From NCBI RefSeq assembly GCF_003008615.1, contig NZ_CP027657.1:3286001-3350000 (forward strand): a stretch of DNA of 64,000 bases. The letters are read 5' to 3'. The first letter of the stretch is position 1, and the number at the start of each line of letters is the position of its first letter. This DNA is from Pseudomonas mendocina. GTDB lineage: Bacteria > Pseudomonadota > Gammaproteobacteria > Pseudomonadales > Pseudomonadaceae. Below are positions 46,873 to 57,207 of this stretch, in pieces. Position numbers and translations under genes: made by a program. A model generated the notes under the pieces. That model was given only the letters and a program-made list of their open reading frames with translations, was not told where the DNA came from and searched no databases.

Positions 46873-47666
46873 TGCAAGAAGTCCAGCGGCAGGCGGCGCG
46901 GAATGTACTGGCCGCGACCGGGTTGCTCGGCGTCACGCAGGGTACGCCAGGTGTAGTCGAGGGCGCTGCGTACGGCGCTGACAAGTTCCTCGCCCAGGGC
47001 AAGGCGGCCGGCCAGGGTACTGGCCAGTGTACAGCCGGAACCGTGGTAGCTGCCCGGCAGGCGCGGGCAGGTGAAGTCGTGGCGGCTGCCGTCGCGGCAA
47101 TACAGGCGGTTGTGCACTTCGGTTTCGTCGCCGTGGCCACCGGTGATCAGCAGGTGCTCGATGAACGGCAGGAGCTTCTCGGCGCACTCGTCGGCGCTGC
47201 CGTCGGGCAGTTCGGCGAGGATGCGCGCTTCCGGCAGGTTCGGTGTGGCGATGGTGGAAGCGGCGAACAGTCGCTCGCGCATGGCGTAGCCGACTTCGTC
47301 CTTGCCCAGCGCGCCGCCGCCACCTGCACGCAGCACCGGGTCGCAAACCAGTGGAACGCCAGGCAGCTGGCTCATCACTTCGAGTACGGTGTCGACCATC
47401 TCGACCGAGCCGAGCATGCCGAGCTTGACGGCGGCCACGGGCAGATCGCCGATCACGGTGCGGGCCTGGGCCAGCACCCAGTCACGGTCGAGCACGCGGA
47501 AGTCGGAGACGTCGACGGTATCCTGCACGGTCAGGGCGGTCACCGTCGGGGCGGCGTGGCAGCTTTGGGCCAGCAGGGCTTCGATATCGGCTTGCAGGCC
47601 GGCACCACCGCTGGGGTCGTGACCGGACATGCACAGCACTACGGGGCGGGAATGGGTCATGTTCAT
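46869..47666 (-). CDS. thiD: hydroxymethylpyrimidine/phosphomethylpyrimidine kinase
   Basis: The 265-residue ribokinase-like enzyme phosphorylates HMP twice in thiamine synthesis. It shows [37 protein letters not shown] and the C-terminal [21 protein letters not shown] with the anion hole. The start at 47666 or two codons later is uncertain. It is divergent from ladS. Confidence 0.96.
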   Translation of the reverse strand: MNMTHSRPVVLCMSGHDPSGGAGLQADIEALLAQSCHAAPTVTALTVQDTVDVSDFRVLDRDWVLAQARTVIGDLPVAAVKLGMLGSVEMVDTVLEVMSQLPGVPLVCDPVLRAGGGGALGKDEVGYAMRERLFAASTIATPNLPEARILAELPDGSADECAEKLLPFIEHLLITGGHGDETEVHNRLYCRDGSRHDFTCPRLPGSYHGSGCTLASTLAGRLALGEELVSAVRSALDYTWRTLRDAEQPGRGQYIPRRLPLDFLQ

Positions 47667-47887
47667 GGCGGGCGAGCTTACCACCAAATCACCACGACGA
47701 GACCGCCTGGTCGGCTGCGGCAGGGTGCCGTGCGATGAAAAACTGTCGGCTGGATCAAGTCTGGCCTCACGCCGATTTTCAGTGCCTGTGCTAGAGTGCG
47801 GCGCTAACGATAACTCTGCCCAGGACGGTGTGCGAAGCGGTGAGCGGGCGGCTCCCGGCACGTCGTAGAGGGTTCTGGCCGGGCCGC

Positions 47888-50299
47888 ATGCGCTACCTCC
47901 TGCTTTGTCTCTTTTGCTTGATGCCTGGCCTGGCCAGTGCCCTGGTGTTCGACGAGCACAGCCGCAGCCTGCCTCTGGGGCAGGCGATCTATGTTTTCGA
48001 AGATGTACGCGGCGATGCCAGCATCGATGACGTCGCCTCGCCAGCCTTGCAAGGCAGCTTCCGGCTGCACGACAAGCCTGTGCTCAATGCTGGCTATTCG
48101 CGCTCGGTATTCTGGCTGCGCCTGGATCTTGAATACCGGCCGCAGGAGGCACAGGGCGCGCGCAATTGGCTGCTGGAACTGAGCTACCCACCGCTCGATC
48201 ACATCGAACTCTATCTGCCCGATGCCGAGGGCCGTTTCCAGCTGGCACAGCGTACGGGCGACGCGCTGCCGTTCGACAGCCGGCAGATCAAGCAGAACAA
48301 CTACCTGTTCGAGCTGAATCTGCAGCCAGAGCAGGCTCAGCGCCTGTATCTGCGTCTGGAGAGCCAGGGCTCGATTCAGGCGCCGCTGACGCTGTGGGCG
48401 CCGAATGCCTATCTGGAAGAACAGCCGGGACGCATCTACGTGCTCGGCATTATCTACGGCGTACTGTTGGTGATGCTGGTATACAACCTGTTCATCTTCC
48501 TCAGCGTTCGCGATACCAGCTACCTCTACTACATCCTTTATATCGCTTCGTTCGGTTTGTATCAGGTGTCGGTCAATGGCGCGGGCATCGAATACTTCTG
48601 GCCTAACAGCCCGTGGTGGGCCAACGCTGCCACTCCCTTTCTGATCGGCTCGGCCGCCTTGTTCGGCTGCCAGTTCGCCCGCAGCTTTTTGCACACCTCC
48701 GAACACAGCCCCTGGGTCGACCGGGGCCTGATGCTGCTGATGGGCAGCGGCGCACTGGTGATGATCCTGTCCTTGACCATCAGCTATGCCACGGCGCTGC
48801 GTCTGGCTACTTACCTGGCGCTGGGCTTCACCGTACTGATCTTCTCGGCCGGCATCCTCGCCTGGCTGCGCGGCATGCGCGTGGCGCGCTATTTCATCTT
48901 CGCCTGGACCGCCTTTCTCGCCGGCGGCATCGTCAATACGCTGATGGTGCTTGGCTATTTGCCCAACGTGTTTCTCACCATGTACGCCAGCCAGATCGGT
49001 TCGGCGCTGGAGGTCGGCCTGCTTTCGCTGGCACTGGCCGACCGTATCAATGCGATGAAGGAAGAGCGCACGCGTATCCTGCAGGATGCCGGGCGCAAGC
49101 TCGAGGCGCTCAACCAGGAACTGGCTGACAGCAACCGCTTCAAGGATGAATTTCTCGCCACCGTCACCCATGAGCTGCGCACGCCGATGAATGGTGTGAT
49201 CGGCTCACTGGAACTGATGCAGACGGTGAAGATGGATGTCGAGCTTGAGCAGTATCAGAAGACCGCGGCGGCGTCCGCGCGCGACATGATGCGCATGGTC
49301 AACGATATCCTTGCTCTCACCGAGTTGCAGGCCGGCAAGCTCTACCCGCGACGTGAGGCGTTCAGCCTGCGCGGACTGTTCGATGGCCTGCGGGCCCAGT
49401 ACGCACCGCGCGCCGAGGACAAAGGCCTGACGTTCGCGCTGGAGCTGGATGACAACTTGCCCGATACCCTGGAAGGCGACGCCGCCAAACTGGCCCAGGC
49501 CCTTGGTTATCTGCTGGACAACGCGATCAAGTTCACCAGCGAAGGCCGCGTGACCCTGCACGTCGGCCCTGGCGGTCATATCGGCAACAACCTGCCTTTG
49601 AGTGTGCTGGTGAGCGATACCGGCATCGGCTTCGAACTCAGTGACAGCGACCTCTACCAGCGTTTCCATCAGCTCGATGGCTCCATGACCCGCAAGTACG
49701 GCGGCCTGGGTATCGGCTTGGCGATTTGTCGGCACCTGGTCGACTTGCTGGGCGGCGCGCTGGAGCATGAGTCAGTGCCTGGCGTCGGTAGCCGCTTCCG
49801 CCTGGACGTGCCCTTGACGCTACCGCCACAGCAGCCTGCGAGCGCCACGACGCGCCCGCCACGGCGAGCCGGCACTGTGCTGCAGCGCCAGGCCCAGCAA
49901 TGCACCGTGCTGATCGTCGAGGACAACGCAATCAACCAGTTGGTGACGCGCGGCATGCTGCTCAAGCTCGGTTACCGGGTACGCACCGCCGACAATGGCG
50001 CCGAGGCCCTCGAGTTATTGCGCCAGGAGAGCGTCGACGCCGTGCTGCTGGATTGCCAGATGCCGGTAATGGACGGCTTCGCCACCTGCCGGGCACTGCG
50101 TGCGCTGCCGGGTTGCGCTGATGTGCCGGTGCTGGCGATCACCGCCCACAGTCATAGCGGAGACCGCGAGCGTTGCCTGGCTGCCGGCATGAGCGACTAC
50201 TTGGCCAAGCCAGTGAAGTTCGACGAGTTGCGCGTGCTGCTGCATGACTGGGTACTTTGCCGGCCGGCCAGCACATCAATCATTTCTGATTCGGTTTAA
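47888..50299 (+). CDS. ladS: hybrid sensor kinase LadS
   Basis: The 803-residue kinase promotes the Gac/Rsm switch to sessile life in P. aeruginosa. It has a signal-like N-terminus, a periplasmic 7TMR-DISM extracellular domain (about 20-180), seven membrane helices (about 183-385), a HisKA domain with H428 in FLATVTHELRTPMNG, an HATPase (DNAIKFT, VSDTGIGFE, KYGGLGIGLAICRHLV) and a C-terminal receiver with D722 in VLLDCQMPVMDG. The start at 47888 gives MRYLLLCLFCLMPGL; a 20-codon longer frame has no better signal. It is next to thiD, as PA3974/PA3975, and with wsp makes this window rich in biofilm control. Confidence 0.94.
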   Translation: MRYLLLCLFCLMPGLASALVFDEHSRSLPLGQAIYVFEDVRGDASIDDVASPALQGSFRLHDKPVLNAGYSRSVFWLRLDLEYRPQEAQGARNWLLELSYPPLDHIELYLPDAEGRFQLAQRTGDALPFDSRQIKQNNYLFELNLQPEQAQRLYLRLESQGSIQAPLTLWAPNAYLEEQPGRIYVLGIIYGVLLVMLVYNLFIFLSVRDTSYLYYILYIASFGLYQVSVNGAGIEYFWPNSPWWANAATPFLIGSAALFGCQFARSFLHTSEHSPWVDRGLMLLMGSGALVMILSLTISYATALRLATYLALGFTVLIFSAGILAWLRGMRVARYFIFAWTAFLAGGIVNTLMVLGYLPNVFLTMYASQIGSALEVGLLSLALADRINAMKEERTRILQDAGRKLEALNQELADSNRFKDEFLATVTHELRTPMNGVIGSLELMQTVKMDVELEQYQKTAAASARDMMRMVNDILALTELQAGKLYPRREAFSLRGLFDGLRAQYAPRAEDKGLTFALELDDNLPDTLEGDAAKLAQALGYLLDNAIKFTSEGRVTLHVGPGGHIGNNLPLSVLVSDTGIGFELSDSDLYQRFHQLDGSMTRKYGGLGIGLAICRHLVDLLGGALEHESVPGVGSRFRLDVPLTLPPQQPASATTRPPRRAGTVLQRQAQQCTVLIVEDNAINQLVTRGMLLKLGYRVRTADNGAEALELLRQESVDAVLLDCQMPVMDGFATCRALRALPGCADVPVLAITAHSHSGDRERCLAAGMSDYLAKPVKFDELRVLLHDWVLCRPASTSIISDSV

Positions 50300-50369
50300 T
50301 AACTGTCGTAAGCGTATTTCGCTGAAGGCCACAATCATCAACCTGTTGAAAGCGGCTCTTACCGGCGAA

Positions 50370-50849
50370 TCAGCAGGCCTCGGTTTCCACTTCCAGACAG
50401 ACATCGATCCATTCGGCATCGACCAGTTCGGCCATGCGCTGCGGCGCGATGCGTACGGCGCTGTGGGTGGCACCGGCTGCCGGCAGCACTTCTTCGAAGG
50501 CCAGCAGCGAGCGGTCGCAGTAGACGCTCAGTGGCGTCGCGAGGCCGAAAGGGCAGACTCCGCCGACCGGATGGCTGGTCAGTTCGATGACCGTCTGCGC
50601 ATCGAGCATGCGCGCCTTGGCGCCGAAGCATTCCTTCATCTTGCGGTTGTCGATGCGCGCATCGCCACGGGCGACGATCAGCACGTCGCGTTCGGCGATG
50701 CGAAAGGCCAGGGTCTTGGCGATCTGCCCCGGCGAAACGCCATGGGCTTCGGCGGCCAGCGCCACGGTGGCGGTGCTGGTCTGCAACTCGATGATCGGAA
50801 TGTCGGGCGCCTTGGCGGCGAAGAAGGCGCGTACAGAGGCCAGGCTCAT
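50370..50849 (-). CDS. YbaK/EbsC-type aminoacyl-tRNA deacylase
   Basis: The 159-residue protein is a single YbaK domain (GQIAKTLAFRIAERDVLIVARGDARIDNRKMKECFG, SHPVGGVCPFGLATPLSVYCDRSLL). Such proteins hydrolyse mischarged tRNAs. The start at 50849 (MSLASVRAFFAAKAPD) fits the family length. It converges with ladS. Confidence 0.92.
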   Translation of the reverse strand: MSLASVRAFFAAKAPDIPIIELQTSTATVALAAEAHGVSPGQIAKTLAFRIAERDVLIVARGDARIDNRKMKECFGAKARMLDAQTVIELTSHPVGGVCPFGLATPLSVYCDRSLLAFEEVLPAAGATHSAVRIAPQRMAELVDAEWIDVCLEVETEAC

Positions 50850-50988
50850 GAAGCGATTCCCCAGGGCTGTCGGAGGGCTGTGGTCAGCAGGCGCGATCCG
50901 TCCCTGGGGCGCTGCTGTGGTCGCGACCACGGCTGAAACAAGCGGCCATGCTCGCGCTGCATGACGTAGACGTCAAGACCTGATGGCG

Positions 50989-51855
50989 TCAGTTTGCCAG
51001 CAGATGTGCCGCGTTCGCCGCTTCATCGAGCCCGTAGCGATCTTTTTCATCTCGCGTCACCCGGCCCACGGCAACGTCCGGGTCATGGGTGAACACCAGC
51101 CGACCGCCCCGGGAAAACAGATCGCTGAGTAGTGCTTCCTTCTCTTCGATCAGGCCTTCGGGGAAGCGGTCGTAGCCCATGGTGATCGGCAGGTGCACCC
51201 AGGGCGCGCCAGGGATCAGGTCGCCGGGAAATACCACCGGCCCGCCTGGCATGGCCACTTCCGGTAGAAGCTGGCCGGGCGTGTGGCCATCGCTCCAGTG
51301 CAGGCGCCAGTCGGGGCCGAGCTGCTCGCAGCTGTCGGTTTCGTCGATCAGCAGTAGGCGGCCACTGTTTTCCAGCAGATCGAGCAGTTCCGGGATGTAG
51401 GAGGCGCGGTCGCGGGCATGGGGCTGGCGTGCACGCTGCCACTGGCGACGCCCCGTGATGAAGCGGGCATGGGGAAACAGCAGGCGAGCGGGCTGGCCTT
51501 CCTGCCAGGCGGCGAGCAGGCCGCCGGCATGATCGAAGTGCAGGTGGGTGAGCACCACGATGTCGATATCGGCATCGCTCAGGCCCACCGCCGCCAGGCT
51601 GTCGAGCAGCACGTGACGATCTTCCTGCACGCCGAAGCGCTGTTTCAGCTCCGGGCTGAAGAAGGCGCCGATGCCGGTTTCCACCAGGATGTTGCGCTCG
51701 TCTTCCTGCACCAGCAGGGCGCGGCAGCCGAGGTCGATACGGTTCAGTTCGTCGGCGGGCATCCAGCGTTGCCAAAGGGCCTTGGGCGCATTGCCGAACA
51801 TGGCGCCGCCATCGAGTTTCTGGCTGTTGCCGGTCAGGGTGGTCAGGGTTCGCAT
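50989..51855 (-). CDS. metallo-beta-lactamase-fold hydrolase
   Basis: The 288-residue protein has the zinc motif THLHFDHAGG and later ligands in GHTPGQ, FPGD and FTHDPDV. It resembles quorum-quenching-lactonase-like and Pseudomonas catabolic MBL proteins. Its leader carries AAGAACAA (51866-51873), a CA motif, and it ends the thiolase/acyl-CoA dehydrogenase run, so a thioester or lactone substrate in fatty-acid-type catabolism is plausible. Substrate unknown. Confidence 0.87.
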   Translation of the reverse strand: MRTLTTLTGNSQKLDGGAMFGNAPKALWQRWMPADELNRIDLGCRALLVQEDERNILVETGIGAFFSPELKQRFGVQEDRHVLLDSLAAVGLSDADIDIVVLTHLHFDHAGGLLAAWQEGQPARLLFPHARFITGRRQWQRARQPHARDRASYIPELLDLLENSGRLLLIDETDSCEQLGPDWRLHWSDGHTPGQLLPEVAMPGGPVVFPGDLIPGAPWVHLPITMGYDRFPEGLIEEKEALLSDLFSRGGRLVFTHDPDVAVGRVTRDEKDRYGLDEAANAAHLLAN

Positions 51856-51865
51856 GGGGTTTCTC

Positions 51866-51873
51866 TTGTTCTT
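51866..51873 (-). promoter_or_regulatory. Crc/Hfq-like CA motif, MBL leader
   Basis: AAGAACAA on the minus strand fits AAnAAnAA, 11 bases before the start codon. Confidence 0.5.
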
Positions 51874-51935
51874 GTCGTTTGGCTATTGCTTTGGATGGAA
51901 CGCCTGGAGCTGATCCACCGGGTATGGCGATTGTT

Positions 51936-53114
51936 TCAGCGCTCGATGGCCAGGGCCACACCCTGACCGCCGCCGATGCATAGCGTGGCCAGGCCGCGAC
52001 GTGCTTCACGGCGCTGCATTTCGTGGATCAGGCTGACCAGAATGCGGCAGCCCGATGCGCCGATGGGGTGGCCGAGGGCGATGGCGCCGCCGTTGACGTT
52101 GACCTTGGCGCTGTCCCAGTGCAGCTCGCGGCCAACGGCGATGGCCTGGGCGGCGAAGGCTTCGTTGGCCTCGATCAGGTCGAGCTGCTCCAGGCTCCAG
52201 CCGGCGCGCTCCAGTGCCTTGCAACTGGCGAATACCGGGCCAATGCCCATCACGGCCGGGTCGACGCCGGCACTGGCGTGGGCGGCGATACGTGCCAGCA
52301 CCGGCAATTGCAGTTCAGCGGCTTTCTCGGCGCTCATCAGCAGCACCGCAGCGGCGCCGTCGTTGAGGGTCGAGGCGTTGCCGGCGGTCACCGTGCCGTC
52401 GTGCCTGAAGGCCGGGCGTAGCTTGCCCAGGCTGTCCAGGCTGGTACCGGCACGCGGCTGCTCGTCCTGGCTAAAACTCAGAGGTTCACGGCCGCGTTGC
52501 GGGATTTCCACCGGCACGATCTCGCCTGCGAAACGACCTGCCTCGATGGCAGCCTGGGCGCGTTGTTGCGAGCGCAAGGCGAAGGCGTCCTGTTCGGCGC
52601 GGTCGATGCCGTACTGTTCGGCCAGGTTCTCGGCGGTGATACCCATGTGGTAGTCGTTGAAGGCATCCCACAGACCATCCTGGATCATGCTGTCGACCAG
52701 TTGTGCATGGCCCATGCGCATACCGTTGCGGGCGCCAGGCATTACGTAGGGCGAAAGGCTCATGTTCTCCTGGCCGCCGGCGATGACGATGTCGGCGTCG
52801 CCGCACTGGATAGACTGGGCGCCGAGAATCACCGCCTTGAGGCCGGAGCCGCAGACCTTGTTCAGGGTCATGGCCGGCACCGTGTGCGGAAGACCTGCGA
52901 GGATCACGCTCTGCCGGGCCGGGTTCTGCCCGCTGCCTGCGGTGAGCACCTGGCCGAGGATCACCTCGTCGACTTGTTCGCCATCGATGCCGGCGCGGGT
53001 CAGCAGTTCGCGGATCACCACGGCGCCTAGCTGCGGGGCTGGAGTACGGCTCAACGCGCCTTGGAAGCTGCCGATGGCGGTGCGGCAGGCGGCGACGATT
53101 ACGACTTCACGCAT
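51936..53114 (-). CDS. acetyl-CoA acetyltransferase (thiolase)
   Basis: The 392-residue thiolase has the acylated cysteine in [19 protein letters not shown] typical of biosynthetic/acetoacetyl thiolases, [24 protein letters not shown] and the second catalytic cysteine in TLCIGGGQG. It reversibly cleaves acetoacetyl-CoA. It lies 81 bases upstream of the MBL gene and 138 downstream of the acyl-CoA dehydrogenase gene, beyond a terminator, so it may have its own promoter. Confidence 0.94.
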   Translation of the reverse strand: MREVVIVAACRTAIGSFQGALSRTPAPQLGAVVIRELLTRAGIDGEQVDEVILGQVLTAGSGQNPARQSVILAGLPHTVPAMTLNKVCGSGLKAVILGAQSIQCGDADIVIAGGQENMSLSPYVMPGARNGMRMGHAQLVDSMIQDGLWDAFNDYHMGITAENLAEQYGIDRAEQDAFALRSQQRAQAAIEAGRFAGEIVPVEIPQRGREPLSFSQDEQPRAGTSLDSLGKLRPAFRHDGTVTAGNASTLNDGAAAVLLMSAEKAAELQLPVLARIAAHASAGVDPAVMGIGPVFASCKALERAGWSLEQLDLIEANEAFAAQAIAVGRELHWDSAKVNVNGGAIALGHPIGASGCRILVSLIHEMQRREARRGLATLCIGGGQGVALAIER

Positions 53115-53158
53115 AGAGGCTCCTCGTCGGCTGAATATGGCGCAGCCGAGGTTTGAAT

Positions 53159-53184
53159 AAAAAAGCGCGGCTTGACGCCGCGCG
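53159..53184 (-). terminator. intrinsic terminator of the acyl-CoA dehydrogenase gene
   Basis: On the minus strand GCGCGGC-GTCAA-GCCGCGC is followed by T6. It lies between the dehydrogenase and thiolase genes. Confidence 0.88.
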
Positions 53185-53197
53185 AACGCTCAATCCT

Positions 53198-53250
53198 GTA
53201 GGGCGGGTGCAACTCGCCGGCTTGGTAGTGGCGGGTTGCACTCGCCCTAC
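53198..53250. repeat. GTAGGGCG inverted repeat
   Basis: GTAGGGCGGGTGCAAC at the left and the complement of GTAGGGCGAGTGCAAC at the right (one mismatch in 16) form a long hairpin two bases after the acyl-CoA dehydrogenase stop codon. Same family as 60914-60937. Confidence 0.75.
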
Positions 53251-53252
53251 GT

Positions 53253-55025
53253 TTAGAACTGCTCTGCGGCCAGGCCGTACAGAGGCTGGCTTCCAGCACG
53301 AATACTCGCCTCCAGGCTCAGGGTGCGCGGCAGCAGGCGGGCGAAGAAGAACTCTGCAGTGGCCAGCTTGCCGCTGTAGAAGACGTCGTCTTCGCTCTGC
53401 GAGGTCTGCGCCACGGCCGCCATGCGTGCCCACATGTAGGCGTAGGCGACATAGCCGAACAGGTGCAGGTACTCCACCGAGGCGGCGCCCACCGAGTTGG
53501 GATCGCCCTTGGCCTGCTCCAGCAGCCAGCCGCTGAGCGCTTCCAGGCGCTCCAGCGCTTCCACCAGGCGTTCGCCGAACGGCGATTCATGGGCATGGGC
53601 GAAGTCGCGCACTTCGCTGGCGAACAGGCGCAGCGCGGCGCCGCCATTGGCCACCACCTTGCGCCCTAGCAGGTCGAGTGCCTGGATGCCGTTGGTGCCT
53701 TCGTAGATCTGTGCGATGCGCACGTCGCGTACCAACTGCTCCTGGCCCCATTCGCGGATATAGCCGTGGCCGCCGAACACCTGCTGGCCGTGCACGCAGC
53801 TTTCCAGCCCGGTGTCGGTGAAAAAGGCCTTGGCCACCGGAGTGAGCAGGGCGACCAGGGCTTCGGCGTTCTGCCGCTCATCCGCGTCCTCGGCGTACTT
53901 GGCCAGGTCGAGCTGCTGGCCGACGTAGCAGGCAAAGGCGCGACCGCCTTCGTTCAGTGCCTTCATGGTCAGCAGCATGCGGCGCACGTCGGCGTGCACG
54001 ATGATCGGGTCGGCGACCTTGTCCTTGGCCACTGGGCCGCTAGCGGCGCGGCTCTGGATACGTTCGCGGGCGTAGCTGACAGCCGACTGGTAGGACGCCT
54101 CGGCGCAGCCGATGCCCTGGATGCCGATGGACAGGCGCTCGTAGTTCATCATGGTGAACATCGCCGCCAGGCCCTTGTTGACCTCACCGATCAGATAGCC
54201 GGTGGCACCGTCGAAGTTCATCACGCAGGTGGCCGAGGCCTTGATGCCCATCTTGTGCTCGATGGAGCCGCAGTTCACCGCGTTGCGTGCGCCCAGGCTG
54301 CCATCGGCGTTGACCATTACCTTGGGTACCAAGAACAGCGAGATGCCTTTCGGCCCGGCCGGTGCGTCCGGCAGCTTGGCCAGCACCAGATGGATGATGT
54401 TCTCGGTCAGATCCTGCTCACCGCCGGTGATGAAGATCTTGCTGCCGGTAACCTTGTAACTGCCGTCCGCCTGCGGCTCGGCGCGGGTTCTGATGATGCC
54501 CAGGTCGGTGCCAGCGTGGGCCTCGGTCAGGCACATGGAACCGGCCCAGCGGCCCTCGTACATCGGCGGCAGGTAGGTGGTTTTCAGTTCTTCGCTGGCA
54601 TGGGCGTCGATGGCCAGGCAGGCGCCGGAACTCAGCGCCGAGTACAGCGCGAAGCTGGAGCCGGCGGCGTAGAGCATTTCCTCGAAGGCCACGGCGAGCA
54701 TCTTGGGCATGCCCATGCCACCGTACTGCGGGTTGCCGGACAGGCCGACCCAGCCGCCTTCGGTGTAGGTGGCGTAGGCCTCGCGAAAACCGGCCGGGGT
54801 GCGTACGTTGCCGCCTTCCCATTGCGCGCCTTCCTCGTCGCCGCTGCGGTTGAGCGGGGCGATCAGGCCGCCGGTGACCTTGGCGGCTTCTTCGAGGATG
54901 GCGTCGGCGGTATCGGCATCGACGGTGTCCGCCAGGGCCGGCAGGCGTGCCCACAGGCTGGGGGCCTGGAAGACTTCATGGAGGACGAAGCGCATGTCGC
55001 GCAGCGGGGCGTTGAATTCGGGCAT
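53253..55025 (-). CDS. acyl-CoA dehydrogenase with C-terminal extension
   Basis: The 590-residue FAD enzyme has the N-terminal helical domain, CLTEAHAGTDLG and KIFITGGEQDLTENI in the FAD/substrate domain, VFGGHGYIREWGQEQLVRDVRIAQIYEGTNGIQALDLLGRK (catalytic glutamate in YEGTNG) and about 130 extra residues typical of the DmdC/FadE5-like group found in Pseudomonas beta-oxidation. It is one of the fatty-acid genes on this strand, between actP and the thiolase. Chain-length preference is not readable. Confidence 0.94.
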   Translation of the reverse strand: MPEFNAPLRDMRFVLHEVFQAPSLWARLPALADTVDADTADAILEEAAKVTGGLIAPLNRSGDEEGAQWEGGNVRTPAGFREAYATYTEGGWVGLSGNPQYGGMGMPKMLAVAFEEMLYAAGSSFALYSALSSGACLAIDAHASEELKTTYLPPMYEGRWAGSMCLTEAHAGTDLGIIRTRAEPQADGSYKVTGSKIFITGGEQDLTENIIHLVLAKLPDAPAGPKGISLFLVPKVMVNADGSLGARNAVNCGSIEHKMGIKASATCVMNFDGATGYLIGEVNKGLAAMFTMMNYERLSIGIQGIGCAEASYQSAVSYARERIQSRAASGPVAKDKVADPIIVHADVRRMLLTMKALNEGGRAFACYVGQQLDLAKYAEDADERQNAEALVALLTPVAKAFFTDTGLESCVHGQQVFGGHGYIREWGQEQLVRDVRIAQIYEGTNGIQALDLLGRKVVANGGAALRLFASEVRDFAHAHESPFGERLVEALERLEALSGWLLEQAKGDPNSVGAASVEYLHLFGYVAYAYMWARMAAVAQTSQSEDDVFYSGKLATAEFFFARLLPRTLSLEASIRAGSQPLYGLAAEQF

Positions 55026-55075
55026 CGGTCACCTCATGCGTGACGCCGGGCGAACCCGGCCAGTGAAACGGAGAA

Positions 55076-55107
55076 GGAGCACCTGGCATTCGACAGTCAG
55101 GTGCTCC
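55076..55107 (-). terminator. probable terminator after actP
   Basis: GGAGCACCTG and CAGGTGCTCC form a perfect ten-base stem with a 12-base loop, followed on the minus strand by a pyrimidine stretch TTCTCCGTTTC. It lies between actP and the acyl-CoA dehydrogenase gene. Confidence 0.6.
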
Positions 55108-55135
55108 GCTTGCTCACCCCGGTTGGGGTGGTGAA

Positions 55136-56797
55136 TCAATGGCTGGAGGCGGAAGCCGCCCCCAGGCCGGTCTGTGCACGGACGAACTGATCGTCGAAGG
55201 CCTCGCGCTCGCGGGCCGCGCGGGCACTGTTGTCGAGCTTGGACACCAGGACGATGACGATGAACGCCAGCGGCATGGAGAACAGTGCCGGGTGATCGTA
55301 AGGGTAGATCGCCTGCGCATTGCCGAGCACCGCGACCCAGACCGCCGGCGACAGGATCACCAGCGTCAGCGCGCTGATCAGCCCGGCAAAACCGCCCAGC
55401 AGGGCACCGCGGGTGGTCAGGCCTTTCCAGTACATGGCCATGATCAGCACCGGGAAGTTGGTCGAGGCGGCGATACCGAAGGTCAGGCCGACCAGGAAGG
55501 CGACGTTCTGCTTCTCGAACAGGATGCCCAGGCCGATGGCGACGATACCCAGGCCGATGGTGGCGAAGCGGGTCACGCGCATTTCTTCGCGTTCGCTGGC
55601 CTGGCCCTTCTTCAGCACGGTGGCGTACAGGTCGTGGGAGATGGCCGACGCGCCGGCCAGGGCAAGGCCTGCGACCACCGCGAGGATGGTGGCGAAGGCC
55701 ACGGCCGAGAGGAAGCCGAGGAACAGGTTTCCGCCTACGGCCTTGGCCAGGTGCATGGCCACCATGTTGCCGCCACCGACCAGCGCGCCGGACAGGTCGC
55801 CGTCGACGAAGAACTGCGGATCACGCCCGACGATGACGATGGCCGCGTAACCCAGCACCATCACCACGAGGAAGAAGAAGCCGATGAAGCCGGTGGCGTA
55901 GAACACCGATTTGCGCGCTTCCTTGGCGTTGGGCACGGTGAAGAAGCGCATCAGGATGTGCGGTAGACCGGCGATGCCGAACACCAGACCAAGCGACAGC
56001 GATGCCGCGTTGATCGGGTCGGCCAGCATGCTGCCCGGCCCCATGATGTTCCAGCCTATGGCATGGCTTTCCACGGCGCGGGCGGCCAGGGTCTCCAGGC
56101 TGAAACCGAACTCGGCCAGCGCCAGGCCGGCCAGGGTGGTGCCACCGGCGAGCAGCAGCACGGCCTTGATGATCTGCACCCAGGTGGTGGCGATCATGCC
56201 GCCGAAGATCACGTAGACCAGCATCAGCGCGCCCACCACCATCACCGCCGTGCTGTAGTCGAGGCCGAACAGCAGCTTGATCAGCTGGCCGGCGCCGACC
56301 ATCTGCACCACCAGGTAGCAGCACACCACGGTCAGCGAACCGAAGGCAGCGAAGGTGCGGATGCGGGTCTGGTCGAGGCGATAGGAGACGATGTCGGCGA
56401 AGGTGTACTTGCCCAGGTTGCGCAGGCGCTCGGCCATCAGGAAGGTGATCACCGGCCAGCCGACGAAGAACGCCACGGTGTAGACGAAGCCGTCGTAGCC
56501 TTTGGCGAACACCAGGCTGGAGAGGCCCAGCAAGGTCGCAGCGGACATGTAGTCACCGGCGATCGCCAGGCCGTTCTGGAAGCCACTGATGCCGCCGCCG
56601 GCGGTGTAGAAGTCGGAGGTGGATTTGGTTTGCCGCGCCGCCCACCAGGTGATCATAAGGGTGGCGACGACGAACACGAAGAACATGGCGATGGCGTGCA
56701 GGTTGATGGGCTGTTTCTCGGCCACCAGCGGTGCGGCGTTGGCCGCCAGGGGAGCGAGGGCGAGCAGGGCGCTGCCGAGCAGGGAAAAGCGCTTCAT
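55136..56797 (-). CDS. actP: cation/acetate symporter ActP
   Basis: The 553-residue inner-membrane permease of the sodium:solute symporter family takes up acetate and short monocarboxylates. A signal-like first helix ([17 protein letters not shown]) is followed by about 13 membrane helices; [31 protein letters not shown] is the ActP signature. Its ATG overlaps the stop of the DUF485 gene (ATGA), as in E. coli yjcH-actP. A CA motif before the DUF485 gene implies catabolite control of the pair. Confidence 0.96.
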   Translation of the reverse strand: MKRFSLLGSALLALAPLAANAAPLVAEKQPINLHAIAMFFVFVVATLMITWWAARQTKSTSDFYTAGGGISGFQNGLAIAGDYMSAATLLGLSSLVFAKGYDGFVYTVAFFVGWPVITFLMAERLRNLGKYTFADIVSYRLDQTRIRTFAAFGSLTVVCCYLVVQMVGAGQLIKLLFGLDYSTAVMVVGALMLVYVIFGGMIATTWVQIIKAVLLLAGGTTLAGLALAEFGFSLETLAARAVESHAIGWNIMGPGSMLADPINAASLSLGLVFGIAGLPHILMRFFTVPNAKEARKSVFYATGFIGFFFLVVMVLGYAAIVIVGRDPQFFVDGDLSGALVGGGNMVAMHLAKAVGGNLFLGFLSAVAFATILAVVAGLALAGASAISHDLYATVLKKGQASEREEMRVTRFATIGLGIVAIGLGILFEKQNVAFLVGLTFGIAASTNFPVLIMAMYWKGLTTRGALLGGFAGLISALTLVILSPAVWVAVLGNAQAIYPYDHPALFSMPLAFIVIVLVSKLDNSARAAREREAFDDQFVRAQTGLGAASASSH

Positions 56798-57120
56798 TGC
56801 AGCTCCTCCAGCAGTTCGGCGCTGAGTGCGTCGAAACGGGTGTTGGCAACGCGCACGTACCAGCCGGTGAGCAGCCAGGACAGCACGATCACTGCCGCGG
56901 CGGCGGGGATGCCGACGGTCAGCTGGCTGCCGGTTTCCAGCGGCGCGTGCAGCCACTGCGGGAAGAACGCCACCACCAGCATGAACAGGTAGTAGCCGCC
57001 CAGCACCAGGGCGGTCAGCGTCCAGGCCAGGCGGGCACGGCTGCGTGCCAGCTCCTGGAACTTGGGGTGGTTGCGGATGCGTGCGTATCGCAGCGTGTGG
57101 ATCGTTTCGGGTTGGCTCAT
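56794..57120 (-). CDS. DUF485 membrane protein, YjcH-like
   Basis: The 108-residue protein has two transmembrane helices ([20 protein letters not shown] and [21 protein letters not shown]) and the DUF485 N-terminus [20 protein letters not shown]. It is always next to actP and is probably an accessory subunit of the permease. AAGGAG lies seven bases before the start. Confidence 0.93.
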   Translation of the reverse strand: MSQPETIHTLRYARIRNHPKFQELARSRARLAWTLTALVLGGYYLFMLVVAFFPQWLHAPLETGSQLTVGIPAAAAVIVLSWLLTGWYVRVANTRFDALSAELLEELQ

Positions 57121-57131
57121 GCTACGGCTCC

Positions 57132-57142
57132 TTGTTTTTGTT
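57132..57142 (-). promoter_or_regulatory. Crc/Hfq-like CA motif, DUF485-actP leader
   Basis: AACAAAAACAA on the minus strand contains two overlapping AAnAAnAA matches immediately before the GGAG ribosome binding site. Confidence 0.6.
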
Positions 57143-57164
57143 GTGGCCAGGCGAACGGGGCCAC

Positions 57165-57189
57165 GGTGGTAGGCGCAGGGCCTGCCACC
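57165..57189 (-). terminator. hairpin between the acyl-CoA synthetase and DUF485 genes
   Basis: GGTGGTAGGC and GCCTGCCACC pair over ten bases with one G-T wobble and a five-base loop. No T-run; possible attenuator. Confidence 0.4.
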
Positions 57190-57207
57190 GGTGGCGCCGG
57201 ATGGGGG

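Noticed and set aside
47667..47887. Possible TPP riboswitch before thiD-thiE
   Set aside because: The expected conserved core (CUGAGA and ACCUGA elements) is not visible in the leader.
47804..49171. Long minus-strand open frame opposite ladS
   Set aside because: Shadow of a complete hybrid kinase gene; low-complexity sequence rich in Gln/Arg/Ala.
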